Shown: positions 14,534 through 23,942, counted from the first letter of the stretch. The stretch is 35,096 bases of DNA from Bacillota bacterium (GCA_029006195.1 JAQXGH010000041.1:1-35096); one strand, 5' to 3'. The notes: a model not told the origin generated them from the letters alone. Numbers and translations are program-made.

Positions 14534-17041
14534 ATGAATTTATATGAAGAATTAATTGCTAGAAATCAAGAGAATCTAAGTAAGGCAGCTGCGTGTGTTA
14601 TCAGAAGCAGCGGAAATATGGAAACCCTTACTTATCAGGATATGATCGATGGCATTGATAGATATTATGAAATTTTGCGAGAGTCGGGCGACTATGTTAC
14701 TGGGGACCGCATTGGGATTTGCGGAAAGGCTTCTCCAGACTGGCACCTGGCTTTTTTCGCCATTGCGAAAATGGGCTGCACTGCTGCATGCATAGATCAT
14801 ACGTATTCGACTGAGGAAATGCATAAGATAGTGGCCAAGGCTAAGCTCCGTGGCCTCTATGTAACTGACGATACTATGAAGATATTGGGCGGACCGATAG
14901 ATGGGGTCAACATTTATGATTTATCAGAAGGCTCCATAATCCACCAAAGCAAGCGTAGTGAAGCAGAGCAGGTTATGACCGAGGATGCTGATATTCTGAT
15001 CTTTTCTTCAGGAACTACATCTACAGCTGCGGGGATTTTGCATACCTTTGAAAATGCGGTTGCGTCGATTACAATGATTCTTCACGCCAACTATGTAGAT
15101 AACGATAAGCAGAGGTTCATGGCATTCCTGCCTAACAGCCACATCTATGGCTGCTATGCACAGTGCATTGCACCGATGCTGTTTGGCTGTTCAGTATGTT
15201 ATATGGAAGAACTTAATGCAGAGTCAATACAGAAGGCCTTTGAAGAGTTCTCACCTACCATTTTCTGCGGCGTGCCAAAAGTCTATGAGCTTCTTATGGC
15301 TAGCATTAATAAGAAGATCGAGAGCAGTAAAGCGGCGACTTTCCTATTTGATACGCTTTTCCCGATCTGTTTGAAAATCAGGAAGAATACAGGTATAAAT
15401 CTGGGCAAATACATCTTCGCTTCAGTTAAGAAGGGGCTTGGCGGCGGAGCAGATGTAATGCTGTGTGGGGGTGCACCACTGCTTAGAGAGACAGGCGAAT
15501 TCCTCTACGGCGTTGGCCTCAGACCTATCATTACTTATGGTGCTACTGAAACTTCAATTCCTACACTTGGCAATTATGGCGAAAACATTACGATGGATAC
15601 TTGCGGTAAGGCTTATCCGGTTGTAAAGACCAGATTCTCTGAAGCTGGCGAGCTGCAGCTGATTACGCCTTATCAGATGATAGGATATTTCGATGAGCCA
15701 GAAAGAGATGCGGAAGCCTACACAGAAGACGGCTGGTTTAAGACCGGCGATTTGGCTGCGCTTGATGAAAAGGGCAATGTAGTAATACAGGGAAGACTTA
15801 AGGAAAATATCGTTTTAGCAACTGGTAAGAAGGTTGCTCCAGATGACATAGAAAAAAATTATATAGATATTCCGGGAGTGAAAGACTATGCGGTTTGCGG
15901 AATCCCTGCTGGGGAGGACGGAAGCTACGATGAAGTTCACTGCTTCGCTGTCCTGGAGGCTGGCGCTGAAGCTGATAGTGTAAAGGCTGCACTCCTGGCC
16001 AAAAGCTCTGAATCTCCACTTATAATGAAGCTTCATCAGGTCAATATAGTAAGTGAAATACCTAGAACTGCGCTTGGCAAACCTAAACGGTTCAGGCTTG
16101 CCAAAATGATTGACCAAATAGAAGCTAAGTTAGATCCTGAGCTGGTCAAAGAAGAAGCTAATATAGAGCAGATCGTAATCGAAACAGTTAAGAAAATCAC
16201 TGGAATAGCTGACTTTGACATTTCTGCCAAACTCTTTGACGATTTGGCTTTAGACTCTTTGTCAGCAATTGAACTCTGTGTTGAATTGGAAGCCAAAACA
16301 GGCGTTAAGGTGGAGGAATACTCTAATAAGAATTCAACAGTAGAAGATCTTATTAACCTGTGTACAAACCCACCTGCGCCAAAGAAGGACGGCATGAAGG
16401 ATAAGTATCCGCTGCCTCATAAATGGCTGGATTATCACATCATGAGATTGGCGCAGAAAATCATCAAGCTGCTCTACAAGGTTAGAGTGGTAGGTGAAGA
16501 TAATATACCAGACGACAGCGGTTATATTCTGTGTGCAAACCACGTTACATACTTCGACTATCTCTTTATGACCAGCGGATTCAGTAAAAATAGATACGGC
16601 AAGCTGGGCTGTATGGCTAAGAAAGAACTTTTCACAGGTTCTGTTATCAGCAGGACTTTATGCCGCATTGGAGGTATGTTCCCTGTGGATAGAGGCGGAT
16701 TCGTAGCGGATACCATGAATATGATCATGGAAAAGTTTAATGAGAACTGGGGGCTTATAGCCTTTCCGGAAGGAACCAGAAGCAGCGACGGTAAATTGGC
16801 CGAGCTTAAGCATGGTATCACAATGCTTGCTGTGAACGCAGGAGTTCCGATCGTTCCAGCGTATATTAAGGGAGGATACGACGTCTACTCAAGGCACAGT
16901 AAGCTGCCGAAGCTCTTTAACATCAAGACTTTCCACAGATACCATGTTCAGGTGGAATACGGTAAACCGATTTATCCTGACGGCCGCAGCGTAGAGGAGC
17001 TGACAGCTAAACTCAGAGAAGAAATAGAAATGTTGTCATAA
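14534..17041 (+). CDS. Three-domain acyl-activating enzyme / acyl carrier protein / PlsC acyltransferase fusion
   Basis: 835 residues. Residues 1-530 are an AMP-binding (acyl-CoA/acyl-ACP synthetase) domain: SSGTT (158-162), TYGATE (334-339), TGDLAALDEKG (405-415), GRLKENIV (420-427) and the C-terminal lysine Lys516 in GKPKR. Residues 545-612 are an acyl carrier domain with phosphopantetheine site DSL (Ser575). Residues 625-835 are a PlsC-type acyltransferase with NHVTYFD (His670/Asp675) and FPEGTRSS (744-751). The natural inference is activation of a fatty acid, loading onto the built-in carrier and transfer to a lysophospholipid, as in E. coli Aas but with an internal ACP. Oddity: the nucleotide loop reads SGTTSTAAG and lacks the usual Gly and Lys of SGTTGxPKG. 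The start at 14534 is chosen by spacing from GGAGA. Confidence 0.88.
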   Translation: MNLYEELIARNQENLSKAAACVIRSSGNMETLTYQDMIDGIDRYYEILRESGDYVTGDRIGICGKASPDWHLAFFAIAKMGCTAACIDHTYSTEEMHKIVAKAKLRGLYVTDDTMKILGGPIDGVNIYDLSEGSIIHQSKRSEAEQVMTEDADILIFSSGTTSTAAGILHTFENAVASITMILHANYVDNDKQRFMAFLPNSHIYGCYAQCIAPMLFGCSVCYMEELNAESIQKAFEEFSPTIFCGVPKVYELLMASINKKIESSKAATFLFDTLFPICLKIRKNTGINLGKYIFASVKKGLGGGADVMLCGGAPLLRETGEFLYGVGLRPIITYGATETSIPTLGNYGENITMDTCGKAYPVVKTRFSEAGELQLITPYQMIGYFDEPERDAEAYTEDGWFKTGDLAALDEKGNVVIQGRLKENIVLATGKKVAPDDIEKNYIDIPGVKDYAVCGIPAGEDGSYDEVHCFAVLEAGAEADSVKAALLAKSSESPLIMKLHQVNIVSEIPRTALGKPKRFRLAKMIDQIEAKLDPELVKEEANIEQIVIETVKKITGIADFDISAKLFDDLALDSLSAIELCVELEAKTGVKVEEYSNKNSTVEDLINLCTNPPAPKKDGMKDKYPLPHKWLDYHIMRLAQKIIKLLYKVRVVGEDNIPDDSGYILCANHVTYFDYLFMTSGFSKNRYGKLGCMAKKELFTGSVISRTLCRIGGMFPVDRGGFVADTMNMIMEKFNENWGLIAFPEGTRSSDGKLAELKHGITMLAVNAGVPIVPAYIKGGYDVYSRHSKLPKLFNIKTFHRYHVQVEYGKPIYPDGRSVEELTAKLREEIEMLS

Positions 17042-17083
17042 TTATGTGTTATAATAACACTAACAATAATCAATAAGGATGGC

Positions 17084-17269
17084 ATGAAAATGAAAGAAAA
17101 AGATTTTGAATCACCGGAAATGTACAAGGACTATTTCGAGAAGTTCGAGCAGATAGTTAAGGAAGCTATGAATAGCGGCAATTGGTCAGAGGACTTAAAG
17201 GACAATATGCATCTGTTCGATAAGCTGGACAGTGATATGGGCGACATTTTTAAGGATGACGAAAACTAA
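17084..17269 (+). CDS. Small acidic protein, unknown
   Basis: 61 residues, highly charged and acidic at the C terminus (MGDIFKDDEN), mostly helical in character, with no membrane segment. AAGGA precedes the first ATG; a second in-frame ATG two codons later is also possible. No family is recognised. It lies between the acyltransferase fusion and the ArsC/Spx-like gene in the same direction. The reading frame has codon use like its neighbours and a plausible start, so it is probably real. Confidence 0.6.
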   Translation: MKMKEKDFESPEMYKDYFEKFEQIVKEAMNSGNWSEDLKDNMHLFDKLDSDMGDIFKDDEN

Positions 17270-17318
17270 GTGATAACTAAAGGCGTAGGCAATATTATTT
17301 TATGGGAGGGCATGCATT

Positions 17319-17666
17319 ATGAATTTTATCTGTTATCCTAAGTGCACAACATGTAAGAAAGCCAAGAAATGGCTGGAAGAAAAAGGTTACGAATATACTG
17401 AACGTCACATAGCTGAAGATAATCCTTCATACGAAGAAATCAAGGAATGGCATGCGAAGAGCGGTCTTCCCCTCAAGAGATTCTTCAATACAAGCGGCGT
17501 TCTTTACAAGGAAATGCACCTTAAAGATGAACTTCCAAATATGAGCGAAGAAGAGCAGTATCGTCTTCTCGCAACAAATGGTATGCTGGTTAAGCGTCCG
17601 ATTGTGATCAGCGGTGACAAAGTGCTGGTCGGTTTCAAAGAAGCTGAATGGGAAATGCTGGATTAA
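17319..17666 (+). CDS. ArsC/Spx-family thioredoxin-fold protein
   Basis: 115-residue protein of the arsenate reductase (ArsC/YffB)-Spx family. The N-terminal redox motif CTTC is at residues 9-12, inside YPKCTTCKKAKKWLEEKG, followed by ERHIAEDNPS, LPLKRFFNTSG (51-61) and the late KRPIVISG motif (92-99), all typical. Proteins with this CxxC variant include Spx/MgsR-type transcription regulators and glutaredoxin-like reductases; the sequence alone does not decide between them. GGGAGG precedes the ATG. The stop codon lies in the loop of its own terminator. Confidence 0.88.
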   Translation: MNFICYPKCTTCKKAKKWLEEKGYEYTERHIAEDNPSYEEIKEWHAKSGLPLKRFFNTSGVLYKEMHLKDELPNMSEEEQYRLLATNGMLVKRPIVISGDKVLVGFKEAEWEMLD

Positions 17667-17680
17667 CCAGCATTTTTTTA
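17653..17680 (+). terminator. Rho-independent terminator overlapping the ArsC/Spx-like stop codon
   Basis: Perfect 9-bp stem AAATGCTGG (17653-17661) with CCAGCATTT (17667-17675) around ATTAA, followed by T residues. The TAA stop is in the loop. Confidence 0.9.
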
Positions 17681-17745
17681 TTTCTTTGATATTCTTGATT
17701 CTGTGGTTGCAATCTCTTTATATTAAACAACGAACCAAAAAGATG

Positions 17746-17751
17746 TATAAT
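17746..17751 (+). promoter_or_regulatory. -10 box upstream of the cca gene
   Basis: Consensus TATAAT preceded by ATG, 29 bases before the start codon. No convincing -35. Confidence 0.4.
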
Positions 17752-17779
17752 GAGGAGTGTTGAGTAAGGAGTAAAGACT

Positions 17780-19117
17780 ATGAATGATATGCAGATGGCC
17801 AGAGAAATCGCCGGGCTGGTAAGTCAGGCAGGGGGAAAAACTTATCTGGTCGGAGGAATAGTAAGGGACTCGATTTTAGGGAAAGAGAATAAGGATGTGG
17901 ATGTCGAGATCCACGGAATAGAAGTTAAGAAATTAGAAGAGATTCTACAAACTGTTGGCCAGCCTTTGGAAATGGGGGTAAGTTTTGGCGTGTTTGGGCT
18001 TAAGGGTTACGATATCGACATAGCAATGCCAAGAAAAGAAGAAAAGACGGGCAAAGGCCACAAAGACTTCAAAGTAGACGTTGACCCATATCTTGGAGAG
18101 TACAAGGCAGCCAAAAGACGTGACTTCACGATCAATGCTCTAATGCAGGATGTTATGACTGGAGAAATCGTTGATAATTTTGGCGGCAGAGCAGATCTTG
18201 AAGCAGGCGTTCTGCGTCATGTAAGCGATGAGACTTTCGCAGAAGATCCTCTGAGAGTTCTTCGCGGAGCCCAGTTTGCGGCAAGATTTGAACTCGAAAT
18301 CGCTCCGGAAACACTGGAAATATCAAAGCAAATGGATCTAAGCGATTTGGCATCGGAGAGAGTCTTTGGCGAACTGTCAAAAGCGTTAATTAAGGCCCAG
18401 CGTCCAAGCATTTTCTTTGAGAGACTCCGTCAAATGGGCCAGCTGGATGTTTGGTTTCCACAGCTTAAGGAACTTATAGGTCTAGAGCAGAATCCGGTTT
18501 TCCATCCGGAAGGAGATGTTTGGAACCACACTATGAGGGTAATAGATGAAGCTGCCAAACTTAGAAGCGAGGCAAACTACCCGCTTGGATTTATGGTGGC
18601 TGCACTCTATCACGATGTTGGCAAAATCAAATTTACAGCACTGGATGAAACGGGCCGTATACGTTCCATCGGCCACGAGAAGGATCACGATACTCTTGAG
18701 GAGGCAATCGTTAAAATATCAAATGAGCACCATCTCAAGCACTACGTTCATAATATGATGGAACTGCATATGCGCCCGAATAGCTTGGCTGCTCAGACCC
18801 AAAACAGTAAGGCTTATTTCAAACTCTTTGACCTGGCGGCTAGTCCGGCAGACCTCTTGCTTCTCGCAAAGGCTGACCGCTTAGGCTCAGGAAGCGATGG
18901 AGGCTATGCTCAGGTAGAAGCGCTTTTAAGAGAGCAGCTTAAAGCCTTTGAAATACTAATGGATAAACCTTATGTAACGGGCCGAGATCTGATTGAGGCG
19001 GGTCTTACGCCAGGAAAGGAATTTTCGAAGCTTTTGGAATTTGCGCACAAGCTGAGGCTTTCAGGTGTTGATAAGGACAAGGCGCTGAAGCAGACTTTGG
19101 CGCTTTACAAGGAGTAA
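17780..19117 (+). CDS. cca: CCA tRNA nucleotidyltransferase / poly(A) polymerase-family protein with HD domain
   Basis: 445-residue class II nucleotidyltransferase. The catalytic head shows LVGGIVRDSILG (23-34) and DVDVE with Asp39/Asp41 as metal ligands; RRDFTINAL (113-121) and EDPLRVLRGAQFAARF (155-170) are the conserved nucleotide- and RNA-binding segments. The C-terminal half has an HD phosphohydrolase-type domain (NHTMRV and ALYHDVGK). The family adds or repairs the CCA end of tRNAs, though some members add poly(A). The nearby tRNA-Glu already encodes CCA, so repair is a likely use here. Start ATG follows AAGGAG. Confidence 0.88.
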   Translation: MNDMQMAREIAGLVSQAGGKTYLVGGIVRDSILGKENKDVDVEIHGIEVKKLEEILQTVGQPLEMGVSFGVFGLKGYDIDIAMPRKEEKTGKGHKDFKVDVDPYLGEYKAAKRRDFTINALMQDVMTGEIVDNFGGRADLEAGVLRHVSDETFAEDPLRVLRGAQFAARFELEIAPETLEISKQMDLSDLASERVFGELSKALIKAQRPSIFFERLRQMGQLDVWFPQLKELIGLEQNPVFHPEGDVWNHTMRVIDEAAKLRSEANYPLGFMVAALYHDVGKIKFTALDETGRIRSIGHEKDHDTLEEAIVKISNEHHLKHYVHNMMELHMRPNSLAAQTQNSKAYFKLFDLAASPADLLLLAKADRLGSGSDGGYAQVEALLREQLKAFEILMDKPYVTGRDLIEAGLTPGKEFSKLLEFAHKLRLSGVDKDKALKQTLALYKE

Positions 19118-19130
19118 GAAGGTAGAAATT

Positions 19131-20144
19131 TTGTTTGATAAAGTAATTTCAAGACCCATCTCAATGGACAGCGACGATGTGCTGGTGAAAATGATGGGTT
19201 TGACAAAGGTCTGGCTAGATTCGGATGAAACCGAACCGCCAGCTGAAATATATGGATTCATTATGAACTTCAGGGGTAAACTCGAAGACTATATCTTTGG
19301 TGAGGATAGCCCAAAGTTCATGGAGAAATACTTGCCGCTTTTGGAAAACGAAGCTAACGACCTGATTTCCAAAGGCCTCATGCGTCCCTTCGGAATGCTT
19401 GATATAATTGATAGCTTCCTTGATAGGGCGGTTGAGGAAGAGTGCATCGAGCTCAGGGCATGGCTGATGGATTATAAAGGCCGCAGCTTTGACGATGAAG
19501 TCATTGATGAAGCGGACATGGACAAAATGGATTTGGAATTTGAGATGCGTGAAGCCTTTGCATATGAGAAGTTCCAAGTGGGAAATACAGTAAACTTTGG
19601 CCAGTACGAAGGGGAGCCTTTAAGCTGGCGGGTTTTGGACCTTGCCTGTGGCAGAGCGCTTCTGATTTCAGATAAGGGTATCGAATCCCTTCCATATAAC
19701 GAGGAGTGGGCGATGATCACCTGGGAAGAATGCACCATAAGAAAATGGCTTGGAGAGGGCTTCTTTGACGCCGCATTCACAGATAAGGAGAAGCCTCGCA
19801 TTTTGACGACAAGAGTCCTTAACTGCGACAACGATTACTACCACACTAAGGGCGGCAATGATACAGATGACAAGGTGTTTCTTCTGAGTATCGACGAAGT
19901 CAAAAGGTATTTTGACCGCGATCCGGACAGGCGCACACAGGCTACGGAGCACGTCAAATCTAAGGGAGCATATGTGTCTGGTACAGGCAATTGCTGCTGG
20001 TGGCTGAGATCCAGAGGATATAACGGGGACCAGTATGCAGGTTTTGTATATGATGATGGCGTCGTGTATGTGAGCGGCGATTTGGTATATAACTCCGGTT
20101 TCGTTGTAAGACCAGTAATATGGGTGGAAGTTGGCGGATTTTAA
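19131..20144 (+). CDS. DUF6273-like domain protein
   Basis: 337 residues. The N-terminal half (1-145) is acidic and helical with no family recognised. The C-terminal half (about 148-337) looks like a DUF6273 domain: NFGQYEGEPLSWRVL, RKWLGEGFFDAAF, CCWWLRSRG, then YVSGDLVYNSGFVVRPVIWV, a pattern common in Clostridia proteins of unknown function and reminiscent of surface-display lectin-like folds. No signal peptide is seen. The proposed start is TTG at 19131 after AGAAGG; an ATG 11 codons later is the alternative. It is 13 bases downstream of cca and 53 bases before pyrE, so it may share their transcript. Confidence 0.65.
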   Translation: MFDKVISRPISMDSDDVLVKMMGLTKVWLDSDETEPPAEIYGFIMNFRGKLEDYIFGEDSPKFMEKYLPLLENEANDLISKGLMRPFGMLDIIDSFLDRAVEEECIELRAWLMDYKGRSFDDEVIDEADMDKMDLEFEMREAFAYEKFQVGNTVNFGQYEGEPLSWRVLDLACGRALLISDKGIESLPYNEEWAMITWEECTIRKWLGEGFFDAAFTDKEKPRILTTRVLNCDNDYYHTKGGNDTDDKVFLLSIDEVKRYFDRDPDRRTQATEHVKSKGAYVSGTGNCCWWLRSRGYNGDQYAGFVYDDGVVYVSGDLVYNSGFVVRPVIWVEVGGF

Positions 20145-20197
20145 TGATAAAATCAGAGTGAAGATGTAGCGACAAATTAACCGAAAAGGAGAAATAA

Positions 20198-20878
20198 ATG
20201 GAACAGTATAAGCAGGAATTTATCGAATTCATGGTTGAATCAGATGTACTCAAGTTTGGCGAATTCACACTTAAGAGTGGACGTAAATCACCATTCTTCA
20301 TGAACGCTGGCGCATATGTTACTGGTTCACAGCTCAAGAGACTGGGCGAATATTATGCTAAGGCTATCTATGCTAAGTACGGCACAGATTTTGACGTTCT
20401 GTTCGGACCAGCATATAAGGGCATTCCTCTTAGCGTAGTTACTGCCATCGCTTTCAGCGAACTTTATGGTAAGGAAATCAGATACTGCTCAGACCGTAAG
20501 GAAGCTAAGGACCACGGCGCTGACAAGGGCGGCCTTCTGGGAAGCCCACTTAAGGACGGCGACAGAGTTGTAATGATCGAAGACGTAACAACTTCTGGCA
20601 AGTCAATGGAAGAAACTGTTCCTAAGGTAAGAGGAGCAGCTGATGTTACTATCGTTGGCCTGATGGTTTCACTGGACAGAATGGAAGTTGGTAAGGGCGG
20701 CGTTAAGTGCGCACTGGACGAAGTTCAGGAACTTTACGGTTTCGAAACAAATGCCATCGTATCAATGGCAGAAGTAACTGAATGCCTCTACAACAAGGAA
20801 GTTGGCGGCAGAGTAGTTATCGACGATACTATCAAGGCAGCAATCGACGCATACTACGAACAGTATGGCGCTAAATAA
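20198..20878 (+). CDS. pyrE: Orotate phosphoribosyltransferase
   Basis: 226-residue enzyme of de novo pyrimidine synthesis, converting orotate and PRPP to orotidine monophosphate. Characteristic elements: FTLKSGRKSPFF (23-34), GPAYKGI (70-76), the flexible catalytic loop RKEAKDHG (100-107) and the PRPP motif VVMIEDVTTSGKS (124-136). It is slightly longer than E. coli PyrE (213). AAAAGGAG precedes the ATG. Codon use is strongly biased, as in the other highly expressed genes of the window (pgi, thrC, pstS). A bidirectional terminator follows. It is not next to other pyr genes here. Confidence 0.97.
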   Translation: MEQYKQEFIEFMVESDVLKFGEFTLKSGRKSPFFMNAGAYVTGSQLKRLGEYYAKAIYAKYGTDFDVLFGPAYKGIPLSVVTAIAFSELYGKEIRYCSDRKEAKDHGADKGGLLGSPLKDGDRVVMIEDVTTSGKSMEETVPKVRGAADVTIVGLMVSLDRMEVGKGGVKCALDEVQELYGFETNAIVSMAEVTECLYNKEVGGRVVIDDTIKAAIDAYYEQYGAK

Positions 20879-20888
20879 AAGTAAATCA

Positions 20889-20917
20889 AAATGAGAGGCT
20901 TGGCCTCTCATTTATTT
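20889..20917. terminator. Bidirectional terminator between pyrE and sdaA
   Basis: Perfect 11-bp stem AAATGAGAGGC (20889-20899) with GCCTCTCATTT (20903-20913) and a three-base loop. A- and T-rich flanks on both sides suit the two convergent genes. Confidence 0.85.
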
Positions 20918-22122
20918 TATCCTTTTCTTGAATATGCTTTGGCAAGTCCGCCTTCTGAAGTTTCACGGTATCTTTCGTTGATATCGCGACCAGTCAGATA
21001 CATACTTTTAACAACCATATCGTAGCTGATCCTTCTGGATCCACTTGAGAAATATGCCAGGCTAACAGATTCAAGTGCTCTTAGTGAAGCTACCGCGTTA
21101 CGCTCAATGCACGGAATCTGGACAAGTCCGCAAACCGGGTCGCAGGTAAGACCCAGGTGATGCTCAAGTGACATTTCAGCGGCATATTCTATCTGCGCCG
21201 TGTTATACCCCATAAGGTAAGCTGCTCCGGCGGCTGCCATAGAGCACGCTACGCCTATTTCTGCTTGACACCCACATTCGGCACCTGAGACAGATGCATT
21301 CTGCTTGGCCAAAGCACCAAAAAGTCCGGCGATGCCCAGTGCATGAATTATTTGTTCATCCGAAAATCCATTTGCAGTTTGAAGGTAATAAAACGTCGCT
21401 GGAACAACACCGCATGAACCACATGTTGGAGCTGTAACGATTATGCCATTATCCGCATTTTCCTCAGCTACTGCATATGCATAAGCTGAAATCTGCTGTG
21501 TGAACAAAATTCCAAGTGAATCCTGGGGTACATCCTTGGTGTATATCGATTTAGAGAACCTTCTGAGATTCAGACCGCCCGGCAGCATGCCTTCAGTTTC
21601 AAGGCCGCGTTTTATGGCAGCTTTCATCACATCCCAAACCTTAGCAAGGTATGACCAAATATCTTCGCCTTCATTTATCTCAACATAGTGCACCAGATCG
21701 ATATAGCGTATAGCGCAAAACTCCTTGATCTCCGCCAGCGAATTCTCCATATAAACATCCTGGCTGACTTCGCTCTCTCGCCCTTCGATTTCTATGTCAC
21801 CGCCGCCGATGCTGTAAATGCGCATATGCGCAGTCTCTTCGCCATCTTTAATTGCGATCAGATCCATAGTATTAGGGTGCTTGATTTCTGACTCCTCCAT
21901 ATTCCAAACGATCTCCGTTTCAAAAGGTGCAAAAGCTGCAGCCACCGCCCTGTCAGTCCCGTGGCCTTTGCCTGTCTTACAGAGTGATCCGTAAAGAATA
22001 ACTTTGTATTTATCAGCATCCGGATTTTCTTCCTTAAAAATCTTTGATGCATGTACTGGCCCCATAGTATGTGAACTTGATGGACCTGTTCCTATCTTAT
22101 AAATATCCCTAATAGATTTCAT
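20917..22122 (-). CDS. sdaA: L-serine ammonia-lyase (iron-sulfur), single chain
   Basis: 401-residue L-serine dehydratase that deaminates serine to pyruvate and ammonia, using a [4Fe-4S] cluster instead of PLP. The beta-type domain is N-terminal with GPSSSHTMGP (13-22). The alpha-type domain begins near residue 200 with TAPTCGSCGVVP (230-241), and it carries the cysteine segments ECGCQAEIG (282-290) and LTCDPVCGLVQIPCIERN (325-342) expected to hold the cluster. It is shorter than E. coli SdaA (454). AAGGAGG precedes the ATG. Divergent from pgi, convergent with pyrE. An oxygen-sensitive enzyme of this kind fits an anaerobe using amino acids. Confidence 0.93.
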   Translation of the reverse strand: MKSIRDIYKIGTGPSSSHTMGPVHASKIFKEENPDADKYKVILYGSLCKTGKGHGTDRAVAAAFAPFETEIVWNMEESEIKHPNTMDLIAIKDGEETAHMRIYSIGGGDIEIEGRESEVSQDVYMENSLAEIKEFCAIRYIDLVHYVEINEGEDIWSYLAKVWDVMKAAIKRGLETEGMLPGGLNLRRFSKSIYTKDVPQDSLGILFTQQISAYAYAVAEENADNGIIVTAPTCGSCGVVPATFYYLQTANGFSDEQIIHALGIAGLFGALAKQNASVSGAECGCQAEIGVACSMAAAGAAYLMGYNTAQIEYAAEMSLEHHLGLTCDPVCGLVQIPCIERNAVASLRALESVSLAYFSSGSRRISYDMVVKSMYLTGRDINERYRETSEGGLAKAYSRKG

Positions 22123-22204
22123 TAATTACATCCTCCTTACCTCTAATTGTATAAGTAAATATTTTAAAGGCAATAGTTTAAGTGCATAATAAGAATGTAC
22201 ATTG

Positions 22205-22213
22205 TGGTATAAT
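22205..22213 (+). promoter_or_regulatory. Extended -10 promoter element of pgi
   Basis: TGGTATAAT: TG-n spacer plus consensus TATAAT at 22208-22213, 38 bases before the pgi start. No good -35, as is common for extended -10 promoters. Confidence 0.5.
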
Positions 22214-22251
22214 GTTCACAAAGTTTCAAAAAATAAAAGGAGAAGGATAGT

Positions 22252-23838
22252 ATGGGAATTAATTGGATTAACTCAACTGAACTCAGTTCATTTAATAAGC
22301 TTGTTGGTCTGAAAGACCAGGTAGTCCTTAAGGAAGTAATGTCTGGCGAAAATGGTGCAGAACGTGTCAGAAACTATTCTGCTCCTATGGCAGGCGGCCT
22401 TGCTTATAATTATGCGGCTAAGCAGGTCGACGATGCTGTAATAGATGCTCTTGCAGATTTTGCATCAGAAGCTCAGCTTCTGGAGAAGTACGAAGCTCTG
22501 TATAATGGCGAAATGATCAATACTGGCGAGAAGCGCCTGGTTCTCCATCAGCTGACTAGAGGCCAGCTAGGCGAAGATGTTATCGCTGACGGCGTTAACA
22601 AGAGAGAATTCTACGCAGGTGTTCAGGCTGACGTTGCTGAATTCGCTAAGAAGGTGCACGCTGGCGAAATCACAAACGGCGCAGGCGAGAAGTTTACAAC
22701 AGCTGTTCAGATCGGTATCGGCGGCAGTGACCTGGGTCCTAGAGCTATGTATCTGGCTCTGGAAAACTGGGCAAAGGCAGAGGGACTCTTTAAGATGAGA
22801 GCAGAATTCATCTCAAATGTTGACCCTGACGATGCATCAGCAGTTCTTAATGGCATCGATGTTGAGCATGCTCTCTTTATTCTGGTTTCAAAGTCAGGAA
22901 CAACTCTGGAAACTCTGACTAATGAAGCTTTCGTTAAGAACGCGCTGAAGAGCGCAGGTCTTGATCCATCAAAGCACATGATTGCTGTAACTAGCCAGAC
23001 TTCACCGCTGGCAGCAAGCGACGAATATATGGCAGCATTCTTCATGGACGATTACATCGGCGGCCGTTACTCATCAACATCAGCAGTTGGCGGCGCAGTG
23101 CTGTCACTGGCATTCGGTCCTGAAGTATTCGAAAGATTCCTGGCAGGCGCAGCTGAGGCAGACGCTTTAGCAAAGACCCCAGACATCCGCCAGAATGCAG
23201 CTTTGCTCGACGCACTCATTGGCGTATATGAAAGAAACGCTCTGGGCTATGGTGCAACAGCAGTTCTGCCATATTCACAGGCACTTTCCAGATTCCCAGC
23301 TCACCTCCAGCAGCTGGATATGGAATCAAACGGCAAGTCAGTTAACAGATTCGGCGAACCAATCGACTATGTAACTGGCCCAATCATATTTGGCGAACCA
23401 GGAACTAACGGACAGCACTCATTCTATCAGCTGCTCCACCAGGGAACAGATATTATTCCGCTCCAGTTCGTCGGTTTCTCAGACAGCCAGATCGGAAACG
23501 ATGTTGACATCCAGGGCAGCACAAGCCAGCAGAAGCTGGGCGCTAACGTTGCAGCTCAGATCGTAGCATTCGCATGCGGCAAGGACGACGAAAACCTCAA
23601 CAAGAAGTTCGACGGCGGCCGTCCATCAAGCATCATTATCGGTAAGCAGCTGACTCCAGAAGCACTGGGCTCACTCCTGGCACACTTCGAAAACAAGGTT
23701 ATGTTCCAGGGCTTCGCATGGAATCTGAACAGCTTCGACCAGGAAGGCGTTCAGCTCGGCAAGGTCCTCGCTAAGCGCGTTCTCGCCCACGAAACAGATG
23801 GTGCACTGGCAGTATATAGTGAGCTTTTAGGAATTTAA
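22252..23838 (+). CDS. pgi: Glucose-6-phosphate isomerase
   Basis: 528-residue enzyme interconverting glucose 6-phosphate and fructose 6-phosphate. IGIGGSDLGPRAMYLAL (154-170), LVSKSGTTLETLTNEAF (211-227) and the later GEPGTNGQHSFYQLLHQGTD signature (active-site segment) are all clear, with ESNGKSVNRFG upstream. It belongs to the long (about 550-residue) form rather than the 450-residue Bacillus form. AAGGAGAAGG precedes the ATG. Heavy codon bias indicates high expression. Stands alone with its own promoter, divergent from sdaA. Confidence 0.97.
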   Translation: MGINWINSTELSSFNKLVGLKDQVVLKEVMSGENGAERVRNYSAPMAGGLAYNYAAKQVDDAVIDALADFASEAQLLEKYEALYNGEMINTGEKRLVLHQLTRGQLGEDVIADGVNKREFYAGVQADVAEFAKKVHAGEITNGAGEKFTTAVQIGIGGSDLGPRAMYLALENWAKAEGLFKMRAEFISNVDPDDASAVLNGIDVEHALFILVSKSGTTLETLTNEAFVKNALKSAGLDPSKHMIAVTSQTSPLAASDEYMAAFFMDDYIGGRYSSTSAVGGAVLSLAFGPEVFERFLAGAAEADALAKTPDIRQNAALLDALIGVYERNALGYGATAVLPYSQALSRFPAHLQQLDMESNGKSVNRFGEPIDYVTGPIIFGEPGTNGQHSFYQLLHQGTDIIPLQFVGFSDSQIGNDVDIQGSTSQQKLGANVAAQIVAFACGKDDENLNKKFDGGRPSSIIIGKQLTPEALGSLLAHFENKVMFQGFAWNLNSFDQEGVQLGKVLAKRVLAHETDGALAVYSELLGI

Positions 23839-23855
23839 TTTAGACGATTAAGCAG

Positions 23856-23927
23856 GCGTGGCACATTCCATGTGCTACGCACATACGAGAAAAATAAAAG
23901 CTGTTGCTTAGGCACCAGCCTTTTTTT
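23856..23927 (+). terminator. Structured 3' region / terminator of pgi
   Basis: An 11-bp hairpin (23856-23866 with 23870-23880, one G-T pair) is followed by a weaker GCTG/CAGC helix (23900-23903 with 23916-23919) and a seven-T run at 23921-23927. The second part is the likely termination point. Confidence 0.5.
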
Positions 23928-23942
23928 GTTTTGCGAAATGAC

